DNA of 64,000 nucleotides from Guptibacillus spartinae (GCF_028610625.1 NZ_JAQQWU010000002.1:1-64000); one strand, 5' to 3'; shown: positions 42,602 to 52,915, numbered from the stretch's first letter. The notes: generated from the sequence alone by a model not told the origin. Program-made: numbers and translations.

Positions 42602-44644
42602 TTATTCGTCTTCTTCAATAGGTGCTGAAGGTTTTGGTTCATCTTTTAGATCAAAATAAGCTTCAAATAATCGTCTAGCAATATCTTTGTTTACGGATTC
42701 ATTTCTATCACTACTTAAGCTTGGAACCACAACCGCTAACGCAATTTCGGGATTTTCATAAGGGGCATAACCCACAAAGGTTAAATTAAATCCTTCTACG
42801 CTATTATTTGGACCAAACTTTACTTCAGCAGTACCCGTTTTACCGGCATGAGTAAAATCTGTTCCCTTAAAATATTTCGTTGCTGTTCCGTTACTAGCAT
42901 TTGTCACTCTCCATAACCCATTTTGGACTCTGCTAATATCGCTTTGACTCATTTGAATGCGATTCATTACGTTTGTATCAAACTGATCTACAATAATATT
43001 TGATAAGCCATCGACATTCGAGGCCTCGTGAACTTCTTTTAAGAAATGGGGCTGAATTCTTTTTCCATCGTTTGCAATCGTTGAAATATATTGAGCCATC
43101 TGAAGAGGCGTGTACGTATCAAATTGCCCAATCATTAAGTCCATTAGGTTACCAATTTGCTCAATACCACCATTGATTCCTGTCGTTTCAATTGGCATAT
43201 CAATTCCTGTCTTCTTTCCAAGACCAAACTGATTAAAATGATAGCGAACCTCATTATATGCACTTGGATCCCACGGAATCCCACTTGTGTTTGGAACATA
43301 ATCATATCCTGCCATCATCATGGCGATCCTGAACATGTAGACGTTGGATGATCTTTCTAACGCTTCAACATCATTCACCCAGCCCAGGTTAGCATATGAC
43401 GCCTTATCTTTAGTAACAGGTATCGATATTGGGGTATCAAATAAAGTCGTGCCATGACTAATGACTCCTGTTTCATAACCCGTTAATACAGAAGCCCCTT
43501 TTACTGCTGACCCCATTTCATACGCTTCTGACAAGGTTCCATACGAATATTCAACATAGTCATTGTCTTTAGAGCTATATTTCGTTCCGCCGAAGGCTAA
43601 TACCTCACCTGTCTCTGGATCCAATCCAATCGCATAAGCACGGTCTGCATATGGGTTCCCACGCGCTCTTGCTTTTCTTAATTCTTCTTCAAGAATCGTT
43701 TCAAGCTCCTGTTGCAAATCAATATCGACTGTTAAAACCAGGTCATTCCCTCTTTTACCAGGAATCGCTTCAGGTTCGCCAATTGGCTTTCCTGATTTGT
43801 CCGTAACATATTTCTTCATGGATTTCTGGCCTCTTAATAAATCTTCATATTGCTTCTCCAGATAGCTAATACCAACTAGATCATTATTATCGTAACCTTT
43901 CATTGTATAGGCATCCAATGATTCTTTTGGGATTTGTCCGAGATTACCAAACATCGTTTCCATCGTTTCCTTATAAGGATAGACGCGTTCAGCATCCGGA
44001 GATATATCGACGCCGGGCAAATCTTCAAGGTTTTCACTAACCTGTGCAATTTCTTCCCGGGTTAATCCTTTTTTGATAGATTGAGAAGAAAGCGCATACC
44101 CAGAATCCATTTGTCGCTTGATTGCAGCAAGTTTCATTTCCTCTTTATCACTGGTAACTTCCTTAAGATCTTCTTCCTTTATGCGATCAATTTGAAGCTG
44201 ATAAGCCTTTTTAGATTCAAGTTCTCCCCATTCTTCATCCGATAGTTTCGCTTTGGCTTTTTCTGGTCTAGTGATAATCCAGAAATCTTTCAAATCGCGT
44301 TCCGTCACCTTGTCCGTATCCATTACGATAAATGTTGCTAGTTTACGAGCCACTTCAAGTCTTTCCTGTTGTGTGGTATTTTGATTTCGAATATAGGTTA
44401 ACGTAAATGTCGGCTCATTGTCGACCAGCACTCGTCCATACCGATCATACATTTTCCCTCTTGGAGCTGAAGATTTTGCTGTCACATTCTCGGTTTGCTC
44501 TGATATCCTTTCAAAATCTTCCCCTTGTACAATTTGAATCATCCCAAGCCTTAGTATAAGAACTGAAAATAATAAAAAAACAAATAAAAATAAAATATTC
44601 AGCCGAAACGGCACGTGTGTTTTTTTCATTTTTTCTTTAATCAT
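42602..44644 (-). CDS. Class B penicillin-binding protein (PbpA/PbpH-type transpeptidase)
   Basis: 680 aa. A membrane anchor at about residues 13-34 is followed by the dimerisation domain (SSAPRGKMYDRYGRVLVDNE) and the transpeptidase domain. Catalytic motifs: SAVK with Ser379, SSN in LERSSNVYMFRI, and KTGTAE near residue 600. It cross-links peptidoglycan for cell elongation; the PbpA/PbpH (PBP2a) group of B. subtilis is the closest I recognise. The acidic C-terminal tail ends EEDE. RBS GGGGGAT. A single gene. Confidence 0.9.
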   Translation of the reverse strand: MIKEKMKKTHVPFRLNILFLFVFLLFSVLILRLGMIQIVQGEDFERISEQTENVTAKSSAPRGKMYDRYGRVLVDNEPTFTLTYIRNQNTTQQERLEVARKLATFIVMDTDKVTERDLKDFWIITRPEKAKAKLSDEEWGELESKKAYQLQIDRIKEEDLKEVTSDKEEMKLAAIKRQMDSGYALSSQSIKKGLTREEIAQVSENLEDLPGVDISPDAERVYPYKETMETMFGNLGQIPKESLDAYTMKGYDNNDLVGISYLEKQYEDLLRGQKSMKKYVTDKSGKPIGEPEAIPGKRGNDLVLTVDIDLQQELETILEEELRKARARGNPYADRAYAIGLDPETGEVLAFGGTKYSSKDNDYVEYSYGTLSEAYEMGSAVKGASVLTGYETGVISHGTTLFDTPISIPVTKDKASYANLGWVNDVEALERSSNVYMFRIAMMMAGYDYVPNTSGIPWDPSAYNEVRYHFNQFGLGKKTGIDMPIETTGINGGIEQIGNLMDLMIGQFDTYTPLQMAQYISTIANDGKRIQPHFLKEVHEASNVDGLSNIIVDQFDTNVMNRIQMSQSDISRVQNGLWRVTNASNGTATKYFKGTDFTHAGKTGTAEVKFGPNNSVEGFNLTFVGYAPYENPEIALAVVVPSLSSDRNESVNKDIARRLFEAYFDLKDEPKPSAPIEEDE

Positions 44645-44791
44645 AGACTATCCCCCGCTCATTTCCTTATCTTCCCAACTATCATAACACAGGATCCTTA
44701 GGACTTTTTTCCTTATTAGAAAATATATTCAAACTTTTTCATGAAAGGAAAGTGACATGAAAGGACATCTATTTTCTTATAAATCATATTA

Positions 44792-44820
44792 AAAAAGCGT
44801 GCTGGGGTAGCACGCTTTTC
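44792..44820 (-). terminator. Intrinsic terminator
   Basis: AAAAGCGTGCT and AGCACGCTTTT stem, followed by TTTTTTAAT on the minus strand, after the cls gene. Confidence 0.88.
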
Positions 44821-44836
44821 GAAAAGAAATGAGGAG

Positions 44837-46282
44837 TTATAGAATAGGAGACAGCAACCTTGAGATTGACTCTTTAAATCGAATCCAAAGTGACCTGTCT
44901 AAATAGGCTTCTTCTGTTAATTCAACGCTTTTCTTCATATCTTCAATAAAAATATTTTCTAATTCTGTAGATATTTGTTCGTCATAAATAAAGGCGTTCA
45001 CTTCAAAATTTAATCGAAAACTGCGAACATCAATATTTGCGGTTCCAACAGAAGAAATTTCACGATCGATCGTTATCGTTTTTGCATGTACAAAACCATT
45101 TTGATAAATGTATATTCTGGCCCCTGCTTTTAATAGTTCACCAACGTAGGAATAGGTCGCCCAATAGACAAACGGATGATCAGGCTTATTGGGAATCATT
45201 AATTTTACATCTACACCGCTAAGGGCTGCAATACGAAGTGCATCTAGTAGGCTAGCATCAGGTATAAAATAAGGCGTTTGGATAAAAATGGTTCGTTTCG
45301 CAGAAGTAATCAACTTAATATAGCCATTTTTGATTTGTTCCCATTCAGAATCAGGTCCACTGCTAACAACTTGAACTCCTGCTTTTCCTATGGGTTCAAT
45401 GATTGGGAAGTAGCAAGATTCATACCCTACCTTATTTCGTGCAGCATGATTCCAATCTAGCAAAAACCTGGTTTGCATCGCGAGAGTTGCACTTCCCTCG
45501 ATACGAAGGTGTGTATCTCGCCAATATCCAAACTTCGGGTTTAATCCAAGATACTCATCCCCTACATTAAATCCACCAACATAGCCGAGAGTACCGTCAA
45601 TAATAACAAGCTTACGATGATTTCGGTAATTCAGTCGCGTATTCACATAGGGAATACGTGAGGGAAAAAAGACCTCTACTTCTCCGCCTGCTTCAATCAG
45701 TTCTCTGAAAAAACGCTTCCTCGTTTTTCGCGACCCCATCTCATCATAAAGAACGCGAACTTTTACCCCTTCTCGCGCCATTTGAGCGAGCTTTTCTACA
45801 ATTCTTTTTCCCAAATCATCTTTTTGGAAAATGTAATATTGAAAATGAATATGATCCTTAGCACGCCCAATATCCTCAATAAGAGAATCAAACTTTTTTT
45901 TACCATCTGAAAAAATATGAATCGCATTGTCCTGTGTGAGCACTGCATCATCATTTACGAGATGCATATAAATCAGATCCTTGTGTCGCGCAATTTCCTC
46001 ATGCCTAAATGGGTAAACACCGCTTTTAATTTCACTAACCTGTTCCTCTATTAAATCCTCAATTCCTACTTTCTTAATGTTTTCCCAGTCGAATAACCGC
46101 CTTCTGCTTAGGTTTTGACCAAAGACCAGGTACATTACAAAACCAAGAAGAGGTATGAAAAGCAAAACCATTAGCCAGGCCCACGTGGCACCAGCATCCT
46201 TACGTTCAAGAAAAATAACGAGAGCGGCAAATCCAAGATTAAGTACAAATAAAACCCCTAATAAAATTGATATAATGTGCAT
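44837..46282 (-). CDS. cls: Cardiolipin synthase
   Basis: 481 aa. Two N-terminal membrane helices (about residues 4-20 and 33-53) are followed by two phospholipase D motifs: HRKLVIIDG in YRNHRKLVIIDGTLGYVGGF and HAKTITID in FVHAKTITIDREISSVGTAN ID. Length and layout are those of ClsA. It joins two phosphatidylglycerol molecules to cardiolipin at the membrane. RBS AAAGGAGC. Confidence 0.95.
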   Translation of the reverse strand: MHIISILLGVLFVLNLGFAALVIFLERKDAGATWAWLMVLLFIPLLGFVMYLVFGQNLSRRRLFDWENIKKVGIEDLIEEQVSEIKSGVYPFRHEEIARHKDLIYMHLVNDDAVLTQDNAIHIFSDGKKKFDSLIEDIGRAKDHIHFQYYIFQKDDLGKRIVEKLAQMAREGVKVRVLYDEMGSRKTRKRFFRELIEAGGEVEVFFPSRIPYVNTRLNYRNHRKLVIIDGTLGYVGGFNVGDEYLGLNPKFGYWRDTHLRIEGSATLAMQTRFLLDWNHAARNKVGYESCYFPIIEPIGKAGVQVVSSGPDSEWEQIKNGYIKLITSAKRTIFIQTPYFIPDASLLDALRIAALSGVDVKLMIPNKPDHPFVYWATYSYVGELLKAGARIYIYQNGFVHAKTITIDREISSVGTANIDVRSFRLNFEVNAFIYDEQISTELENIFIEDMKKSVELTEEAYLDRSLWIRFKESISRLLSPIL

Positions 46283-46486
46283 AAAATAGCTCCTTTAGCG
46301 AACACCGTAACAAATAACGTCATAACTTCAGTTTACAGCATTTAAAGCTTGTTATTAAGATTTACAATTTAAAGATATCACATTTTCTTTTTATAGAAGA
46401 ACTTCACCTTTAAAATCATGGAATCCCTTCCATTTCTTTGAAAGTCAAAGTAAAATAAACGTAATACGAGACAAGGAGGCGTTCTA

Positions 46487-46624
46487 ATGATTGGTAAACC
46501 AATTCATTTTGATGGAAGCTCTAGTTCCTCATCAACCTCTGTTGAAAAAAAGCAACCTTTTATCCTTACAGATGAAGTCAGAAAAAATCTCAGCGGTAAT
46601 CCATATCAGCAGCCTAAAAGCTAA
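46487..46624 (+). CDS. Small hypothetical protein, 45 aa
   Basis: Too short for a 60-residue cutoff but well supported: AAGGAGG lies seven bases before the ATG and a strong terminator follows the stop. The protein is MIGKPIHFDGSSSSSSTSVE, then KKQPFILTDEVRKNLSGNPY QQPKS. A run of six Ser is followed by a polar tail with no hydrophobic segment. I do not recognise it. It stands alone between cls and the azoreductase gene. Confidence 0.75.
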   Translation: MIGKPIHFDGSSSSSSTSVEKKQPFILTDEVRKNLSGNPYQQPKS

Positions 46625-46653
46625 GCCTTGCTTAAAAAGCAAGGCTTTTTTTA
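46625..46653 (+). terminator. Intrinsic terminator
   Basis: GCCTTGCTT and AAGCAAGGC stem followed by T7, directly after the 45-aa ORF. Confidence 0.9.
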
Positions 46654-46790
46654 TTCCTCTTTAACCCAACGAATCCTGATAATAAGCAAAATACTTGAAA
46701 CCACAATCCGTCTCCTTTATAATTTGTCCTGAATTAATAATAATTTAATTCGAGATAAATCCACACATCATGAAAGGAATGAATACGGAA

Positions 46791-47426
46791 ATGGCAAAAG
46801 TATTATACATCACAGCTCATCCACACGATGATACACAATCTTATAGTATGGCAGTAGGGAAAGCCTTTATCGACACTTACAAAGAGGCAAATAAAAACGA
46901 TCAGGTTGTTCATCTCGACCTTTATCGTGAGCACATCCCTCAAATTGATGCGGATGTATTTAGCGGTTGGGGCAAGTTACAGTCCGGCAAAGGGTTTGAA
47001 GAATTATCGGCTAGTGAGCAAGAAAAAGTACAGCGACTTAATGAATTAAGTGAAGAATTTATTGAAGCTGATAAATATATTTTTGTCACACCACTGTGGA
47101 ATTTCTCTTTCCCTCCAGTAATGAAAGCTTATTTTGACTCAGTTTCAGTAGCTGGTAAAGCCTTCAAATATACTGAAAATGGGCCAGTTGGTCTTTTAAC
47201 AGATAAAAAAGCGATTCACATTCAGGCTCGCGGTGGGGTATATTCAGAAGGTCCTGCAGCTGAAATGGAGATGGGACATCGCTACTTTACAACGATGATG
47301 CAATTCTATGGCGTTCCAAGCTACGAAGGACTTTTTGTAGAAGGTCATAACGCGATGCCAGAAAAAGCAGAAGAAATTAAACAAAATGCAATTGCACGTG
47401 CGAAAGATGCAGCACATACATTCTAA
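46791..47426 (+). CDS. azoR: FMN-dependent NADH:quinone oxidoreductase/azoreductase
   Basis: 211 aa from the ATG at 46791, the usual family start ([11 protein letters not shown]); two earlier in-frame ATGs sit on or in the ribosome site. The flavodoxin-like phosphate loop is [14 protein letters not shown], with [19 protein letters not shown] and [13 protein letters not shown] as the FMN contacts. The enzyme reduces quinones and azo dyes by two-electron transfer and protects against quinone and thiol stress. A single gene with a bidirectional terminator. Confidence 0.93.
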   Translation: MAKVLYITAHPHDDTQSYSMAVGKAFIDTYKEANKNDQVVHLDLYREHIPQIDADVFSGWGKLQSGKGFEELSASEQEKVQRLNELSEEFIEADKYIFVTPLWNFSFPPVMKAYFDSVSVAGKAFKYTENGPVGLLTDKKAIHIQARGGVYSEGPAAEMEMGHRYFTTMMQFYGVPSYEGLFVEGHNAMPEKAEEIKQNAIARAKDAAHTF

Positions 47427-47441
47427 AATCATTCATTTATT

Positions 47442-47472
47442 AAAAACCAGCTGACAAGTCAGCTGGTTTTTC
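47442..47472. terminator. Bidirectional intrinsic terminator
   Basis: AAACCAGCTGAC and GTCAGCTGGTTTTT, between the azoreductase gene and the convergent HMA-like gene. Confidence 0.88.
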
Positions 47473-47678
47473 TATGAGACGACATATCCCTGGTTTTCTA
47501 CTATTTCTTGCAAAGTAGATTGAGAAACCTTGCTTGGATCAAAGGTAACAGTAGCATTACCTTCTTTAAAATGAATTTCGACAGCTGATACACCACTTGA
47601 TTCGAGTAAGGCGCTACGAATAACTGCTGCACAATAATCGCCGGTCATTCCATCAATTTTCAAGGTTACTTGTTCCAA
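47472..47678 (-). CDS. HMA-like domain protein without the CxxC metal site
   Basis: 68 aa from a TTG at 47678, eight bases after GAGGGGAG. It has the full beta-alpha-beta-beta-alpha-beta pattern of CopZ-type chaperones: EQVTLKIDGMTG, SALLESSGVSAVEIHFKEGN ATVTFDPSKVSQSTLQEIVE and GYVV. Where copper chaperones have G-M-T-C-x-x-C it reads GMTGDYCAAVI, keeping only the second Cys. Copper binding as a monomer is therefore doubtful. Role unknown. Confidence 0.75.
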   Translation of the reverse strand: MEQVTLKIDGMTGDYCAAVIRSALLESSGVSAVEIHFKEGNATVTFDPSKVSQSTLQEIVENQGYVVS

Positions 47679-47779
47679 TACACTGTCTCCCCTCACGAAC
47701 TTGTATAGTTATTATTCTTCCCATTTAACAAGATACTATGAAGAAACAAGAAGCTAACATGAAGGAATTTCCTATGACG

Positions 47780-48175
47780 TTAACGTGCTGAATGATTCTT
47801 TTGTTTTGCAGCCCATAGCACCCACCAAATCAATAATGGCTGGAATAGTAAGCGAATCCAAAGGAGCATTTTATTTGCTTCTTCCTGTCCAGGTGCTGGA
47901 ACTCCTGCAATCGCTGCATAAATATTAGCAGGAAAAATAAGAATTAAATAAACTGCCGTCCAAAATCGAGCCTGCTTTCGCGTAGTAGGAATGAGAAGCA
48001 AAATAGCTAACACAATCTCAAGAACCCCTGTGACATAAATCAAACCAAGGCGGAACGGTACCCATTCAGGAATCATTGCAGCGAAACCTTCCCCTTGGAC
48101 AAAATGGGCAATACCCGCAAAAATAAAGAAGAGAGCAAATAGCACTAGCCCAATTCTACGAACTGTTTTTATCAT
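47780..48175 (-). CDS. DoxX-family membrane protein
   Basis: 131 aa with four hydrophobic helices. The signature FALFFIFAGIAHFVQGEGFA AMIPEWVP in helix 1 and TGVLEIVLAILLLIPTTRK in helix 2 are those of small DoxX/YphA-like proteins. The function is unclear; members are linked to thiol or redox stress. RBS AAAGGAGATTCTTT. A single gene. Confidence 0.85.
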   Translation of the reverse strand: MIKTVRRIGLVLFALFFIFAGIAHFVQGEGFAAMIPEWVPFRLGLIYVTGVLEIVLAILLLIPTTRKQARFWTAVYLILIFPANIYAAIAGVPAPGQEEANKMLLWIRLLFQPLLIWWVLWAAKQKNHSAR

Positions 48176-48245
48176 AAAGAATCTCCTTTTTAATTGGATT
48201 CTTATATGATAGCAAACTTTCCATCTTGTTTAGAAGAGAAACGCT

Positions 48246-49862
48246 TTACCGAAGGAGTTGTTTAATTGTAAATGGCAGCATTTCATGTAGCGTTTCAAAA
48301 GAGTAGGTTAGTTCTAGTCGTTCCGTCCATTTATGCGCATCTCTGCCCTTTGGACCAAGGTTCATAACAGGAACCTTCAATTGCTCTAGTGCCTCGAGTG
48401 GCAAAGTATAAGATTGCCCGTATAAAGGCATATTGCTCATTAGTGGCTGAATCGTTTCCTTTGTTCGTTCCAATCCAACAAAACTTAAATCTGAGAGCCC
48501 CGGAAAGTAATGTTGCGGTTTCAATTTCACTTCATGCTTTGTATCACTATAAGCCATGACACGATGAATCGTTTCCTGAATAAATGGATCATGACGAGAA
48601 GAAACGGCCGGGTAGAATGGCGGGTTAAAAAAAAGAACGATCATTGGCCCATCGTCTTTACAAAGTGCAGCAAGATCAAACACCATTCTTGTGGAGAGAT
48701 CTCGATCCCCAAGATCTTTAAAATTTGCTGAGATGTAATCCTGGCGACGCTTAATCTCCGCTTCTCCAAACAAAGTCACAGCCCGTTGGTGCAGTTGTTC
48801 ATAGGTTAATACATTGACTTTAAACGGCTCAGGAACATAGCTTTGAAGCATCGAGAAAGCAGTGGCTTTTTCTAAGTAATGGTGTTCTATACGCCTTGCG
48901 GCAGTTTTTACAGCCTTCATCAATTTATCCGTAATTTGCTGAATGCTACTTTCCATCCCTAGCACATTAAAGAGCGTGACGCCTACATGTGGAATTTGAA
49001 CTGAATATCCTTCTTTTAAATCCTTTTGCATTAAATTTGTTGGTGGAGGTGTTACCTCTCCATCAACGACTTCACAGAAATCAGCATTTAATTCTAACTC
49101 TTTGGTTACCTCTGCAACCATGTAATTCGCATTTAAGCCAGAGAATGGCTCGCCAACATGCGTTTCTTGACCATAACAAAAAAAACCAGGAAGTAACTTG
49201 CCGATTGATCCAGAATAGACATAGAGATTTTGATCACCTGGATAATTCGTGAAAACAGGTTCAGAATTTAAACACGCTGTATAGTTGAGATCATGTTGTT
49301 TCGCCATTTCAACGAGCACTGGAACGGCTTCAATCATTCCTAATGAATTGGCTTCCTCATCTGGAACAGTCAGGAATAAAAGATTTCCATCAAACTCCCC
49401 GGCATTTGCTTTTTCAAGCATGCTCATCTGTAAGGCAATTCCGGCTTTCATATCCATCACACCTCGACCAAACACCCACTCTCCACTTTCAAGATCATTC
49501 TGAACTTCTAGTGGCATTTTATCGAGATTCTTGTATATCTCTTCCGTTAAGTCGTAGGGGCTGAATGCTAGATTTTTTAATTGTCCGTAATCTTCTACAT
49601 CGACTACGTCAAAATGACTAATTAAAATGACCGTTTTCTTCGCTGCTCCATTCTTAATGAGCCCTGTAACAAAAGAACGACCATCACTTGTTGGATGAAG
49701 AGCAAGCATGTGAGGATTATCTTTAAAATAGTCTAGATCCTGAAGCTGAAGATGGATATATTCTGCAAGTGCTACCTCTGGGTAAGAACCTGTAATACTC
49801 TGATGTTCGACAAGCCTTGATAACAAATACATTAGCGATTCTTTTGATTGCCATTTCTCCAT
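48246..49862 (-). CDS. rocB: RocB-like M20 peptidase/amidohydrolase
   Basis: 538 aa from the ATG at 49862 (GAGGAGGGGGCG upstream; the longer frame lacks a site). M20 metal motifs: ISHFDVVD, FGRGVMDMKAGIALQMSMLE and LTVPDEEANSLGM, with a later HDPF. Its length and the C-terminal ALEQLKVPVMNLGPKGRDAH match RocB, named from the B. subtilis arginine-use operon though its reaction is not clear. No other roc genes lie nearby. Confidence 0.88.
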   Translation of the reverse strand: MEKWQSKESLMYLLSRLVEHQSITGSYPEVALAEYIHLQLQDLDYFKDNPHMLALHPTSDGRSFVTGLIKNGAAKKTVILISHFDVVDVEDYGQLKNLAFSPYDLTEEIYKNLDKMPLEVQNDLESGEWVFGRGVMDMKAGIALQMSMLEKANAGEFDGNLLFLTVPDEEANSLGMIEAVPVLVEMAKQHDLNYTACLNSEPVFTNYPGDQNLYVYSGSIGKLLPGFFCYGQETHVGEPFSGLNANYMVAEVTKELELNADFCEVVDGEVTPPPTNLMQKDLKEGYSVQIPHVGVTLFNVLGMESSIQQITDKLMKAVKTAARRIEHHYLEKATAFSMLQSYVPEPFKVNVLTYEQLHQRAVTLFGEAEIKRRQDYISANFKDLGDRDLSTRMVFDLAALCKDDGPMIVLFFNPPFYPAVSSRHDPFIQETIHRVMAYSDTKHEVKLKPQHYFPGLSDLSFVGLERTKETIQPLMSNMPLYGQSYTLPLEALEQLKVPVMNLGPKGRDAHKWTERLELTYSFETLHEMLPFTIKQLLR

Positions 49863-50077
49863 CTTAGCGCCCCCTCCTCTTTTTTTTGCATAATTCACCT
49901 GTTTTTGGTAGGTTAAATGGGCATAGACGGTTTTTTATGAAGACTCACCGTCTCATTACCTCAGCCACTTTCAAACCGTTTAGGAAAAGTGAATGTTCTC
50001 CAAGTTCGAATAGGAGTTCACTTTATCATATTTTATACATACAAAACTTGAAAAGACCAGAAGAAATGGGGAAAATC

Positions 50078-50863
50078 ATGACAATCATATTTGCTCATAG
50101 AGGCGCCAGTCGACAATGTCCAGAAAATACATTAAGTGCTTATAAACGGGCGGTAGAACTTGGAGCTGAAGGAATTGAAATTGATATCCAACTTTCAAAA
50201 GATGGGGTTCCGGTTGTCATTCACGATCGTACATTAAAGCGGACGACATCCGGGAAAGGAATTGTGACCGATACTACCTATGCTGATCTTAAAAAGCTTG
50301 ATGCTGGCAGCTGGTTTTCACCAAAGTTTCAACAAGAGCGCATTCCCTCTTTGGAGGAAGTATTGATTTTCGCTTCCAATTATCCTGATTTGTGGCTAAA
50401 TATTGAATTAAAATACTATCGAGAAAATGATGATCTTCTTGCTCAAACAGCGATCCCGATGATAAAAAAATTTCGTTCTGAGAAAAACACGCTGATTTCT
50501 AGCTTTGAACATGAACGATTGCTTGAAGTACATAAATTATGGTCTAAATTAGAAACTGCACCTCTTTACAAAGGGAATCTACATGAACCATGGCAATACG
50601 CGAAAAAACTAAAAGCGAAAGCCATTCATCCTCATTTCAAATCCATCCATGGACCACTTATTAAAACCGTTCGATCTCAAGGTATAAAAGTACGCCCTTA
50701 TACGGTAAATGAAGAAAAATGGATCAGACAGTTTCTTGATTGGGAAGTTGACGGTTTAATGACGGATGTTCCTGATCTAGCTCTAAATATTATGCATAAC
50801 AAGCAAATTTCTCAGCAAAAAAAAACTTGGTGGAAACAGATTTGGAGCATAATAACAAAGTAA
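50078..50863 (+). CDS. Glycerophosphodiester phosphodiesterase
   Basis: 261 aa from the ATG at 50078, the family-typical MTIIFAHRGASRQCPENT start. Catalytic residues HRGA, PENT, EIDIQLSKDGVPVVIHD and the C-terminal VRPYTVNEE and GLMTDVPD are all present. The enzyme cleaves glycerophosphodiesters such as glycerophosphoglycerol to glycerol-3-phosphate and alcohol; without a signal peptide it is cytoplasmic (UgpQ-like). A Lys-rich C-terminal tail is unusual but short. Confidence 0.9.
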   Translation: MTIIFAHRGASRQCPENTLSAYKRAVELGAEGIEIDIQLSKDGVPVVIHDRTLKRTTSGKGIVTDTTYADLKKLDAGSWFSPKFQQERIPSLEEVLIFASNYPDLWLNIELKYYRENDDLLAQTAIPMIKKFRSEKNTLISSFEHERLLEVHKLWSKLETAPLYKGNLHEPWQYAKKLKAKAIHPHFKSIHGPLIKTVRSQGIKVRPYTVNEEKWIRQFLDWEVDGLMTDVPDLALNIMHNKQISQQKKTWWKQIWSIITK

Positions 50864-50937
50864 AGCACGATTTGCGACTTCTATTTTTGTACGTGCTATA
50901 CTTAGGGTCACGAAAGAAGTAATAAAGGAGAGATCGC

Positions 50938-51957
50938 ATGTCATCAGCATTATTTACACCTTATACAATTAAAAACGTTACATTTCCTAATCGAATTGTA
51001 ATGAGTCCTATGTGCATGTATTCGTGTGAAGCTATGGACGGGAAAGCAACCGATTTCCACTACACACACTATACTTCTAGAGCTGTAGGAGGAACAGGTT
51101 TGATTATTACAGAAGCAGCCGCTGTTACTGAGCAGGGCCGCATCTCTCCACAGGACCTTGGCATTTGGAATGACGACCATATAGAAGGATTGAAAAAAAT
51201 TGTGCACCTTTCTCAGGAACAGGGAGCAAAAGTAGGCATTCAACTTGCCCATGCTGGCCGAAAAGCTGTATTGGATGGTCCGATTATTGCACCTTCAGCC
51301 ATTCCTTTTAATGATAAAATGAAAACACCTGAAGAGATGACAATTGAACAAATTAACGAAACAATTGTGGCCTTTAAAGAAGGTGCACTAAGAGCAAACG
51401 AAGCAGGGTTTGATGTTATTGAACTTCACGGTGCTCACGGTTATTTAATAAATGAATTTTTATCTCCATTAACCAACAAACGTGAGGATCAGTATGGTGG
51501 TTCAAAAGAAAATCGCTATCGCTTTCTTAAAGAAATCATCACAGAAGTGAACAGTGTATGGAATGGTCCACTCTTTGTACGTATTTCAGCGGAAGAATAC
51601 AACGAAGATGGAAATACAATGGAGGACTTCATTTATTTTTCAAGCGAAATGAAAAAACAAGGCGTTGATCTTGTAGATTGTAGTACAGGCGGGGTTGTAC
51701 CAGCGAGCATTGATGCCTTTCCAGGATATCAAGTTAAACACGCTGAGCAAATTCGGAATAAAGCGGAAATCGCAACTGGAGCAGTTGGATTAATCACACA
51801 TCCTCTCCAGGCAGAGGAAATCATTCATAACAACCGTGCTGATCTTGTCTTGCTTGCGAGAGAACTTTTAAGAGATCCTTACTGGGCGAGAACGGCTGCA
51901 GCTGAACTTGGGGCAGATCTAGAAGCACCTAAACAGTATGAACGTGGTTGGAATTAA
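50938..51957 (+). CDS. namA: NADPH dehydrogenase NamA (YqjM, old yellow enzyme)
   Basis: 339 aa, the same length class as YqjM. Cys26 and Tyr28 in SPMCMYS tune the flavin as in YqjM. The substrate histidine pair is in [21 protein letters not shown], and the C-terminal [13 protein letters not shown] with Arg is present. It reduces activated C=C bonds and quinones with NADPH and FMN. RBS AAAGGAGAGATCGC. Downstream rnz and dinB mirror the B. subtilis yqjM-yqjK-yqjH neighbourhood. Confidence 0.95.
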   Translation: MSSALFTPYTIKNVTFPNRIVMSPMCMYSCEAMDGKATDFHYTHYTSRAVGGTGLIITEAAAVTEQGRISPQDLGIWNDDHIEGLKKIVHLSQEQGAKVGIQLAHAGRKAVLDGPIIAPSAIPFNDKMKTPEEMTIEQINETIVAFKEGALRANEAGFDVIELHGAHGYLINEFLSPLTNKREDQYGGSKENRYRFLKEIITEVNSVWNGPLFVRISAEEYNEDGNTMEDFIYFSSEMKKQGVDLVDCSTGGVVPASIDAFPGYQVKHAEQIRNKAEIATGAVGLITHPLQAEEIIHNNRADLVLLARELLRDPYWARTAAAELGADLEAPKQYERGWN

Positions 51958-51972
51958 GTCATAGGCTAGAAC

Positions 51973-52001
51973 AAAACCGAGCTCAAGATGAGCTCGGTTT
52001 T
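51973..52001. terminator. Bidirectional intrinsic terminator
   Basis: AAAACCGAGCTC and GAGCTCGGTTTT, between convergent namA and rnz. Confidence 0.88.
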
Positions 52002-52915
52002 GTTAATGGCAGATGAACTGTCATATGGTCTTTTACGATTTCCGTATTTTCAAAAACAGCTTTTGCTTCACACAAAAGCTCTTCCATATCAACCTCTTGA
52101 TAACGTGAACTTATATGGTTTAATAACAGTTTCTTGACATTAGCCGTCTTAGCAATTTGAGCCGCTTCCTTCGTTGTAGAGTGATAATACTCAAATGCTA
52201 GCGAAGACTTCTCACTTGAAAAAGTAGCTTCATGAATCAAAAGATCGGCATTTGTTGCAAAACTAATCGTCTTTTCAAGAAACCGAGTGTCCCCACAATA
52301 AACGATATGCCTTCCTTTGATTGGTGGACCAATGACTTCACTTGCATGAACCTTGTTTCCACTTTCTAATGTAATGGATTCTCCCTTTTTGAATTTTTGA
52401 TAAACCGGTCCGGGTTGAACACCAAGTGATTTTAATTTTTCAACATTTAACGACCCGATCTTATCTGCTTCTTCTATTCGATAACCAAAACTATCGATTC
52501 CATGTTCTAATAAAGCCACCTTAATATCCATATCAGACTCTTGTACTTGAAAACCGTCCTCTACTTCTATCATACGGAGCGGATAACGAAGATGCGTACC
52601 GCTAATTTCTATGGCGGTATTAATAAAACGAGCAAGCCCTTTAGGGCCATATATCTTCAGTTCCGTCTCTCCACCTTGAAAGGAACGACTTCCTAGAATG
52701 CCGGGCAGGCCGAAGATATGATCACCATGTAAATGTGTAATAAAAATTGCGGTCACTTTACTGAGGGTAATGGTAGATGTAAGTATTTGATGCTGCGTTG
52801 CTTCTCCACAATCAAACAACCAAACTTCTCCAGAATCCAACCGAAGAGCGGTGGAACTAACGTTTCGTTTCGTTGAAGGAACTCCGGCACCTGTTCCTAG
52901 AAATGTGAATTCCAT
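51983..52915 (-). CDS. rnz: Ribonuclease Z
   Basis: 310 aa. MEFTFLGTGAGVPSTKRNVS is the typical start, with the zinc motif HLHGDH at residues 61-66. The exosite arm for tRNA binding lies in GVQPGPVYQKFKKGESI, and LIHEATF and LLNHISSRY follow. It trims the 3' trailer of tRNA precursors. Its last codons overlap the shared hairpin with namA. RBS AGAAGGAGGATTG. Confidence 0.95.
   Translation of the reverse strand: MEFTFLGTGAGVPSTKRNVSSTALRLDSGEVWLFDCGEATQHQILTSTITLSKVTAIFITHLHGDHIFGLPGILGSRSFQGGETELKIYGPKGLARFINTAIEISGTHLRYPLRMIEVEDGFQVQESDMDIKVALLEHGIDSFGYRIEEADKIGSLNVEKLKSLGVQPGPVYQKFKKGESITLESGNKVHASEVIGPPIKGRHIVYCGDTRFLEKTISFATNADLLIHEATFSSEKSSLAFEYYHSTTKEAAQIAKTANVKKLLLNHISSRYQEVDMEELLCEAKAVFENTEIVKDHMTVHLPLTKPSSS

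Noticed and set aside
49886-50077. N-terminal extension of the glycerophosphodiesterase
   Set aside because: It lacks a ribosome site and the family begins directly with MTIIFAHRGA.
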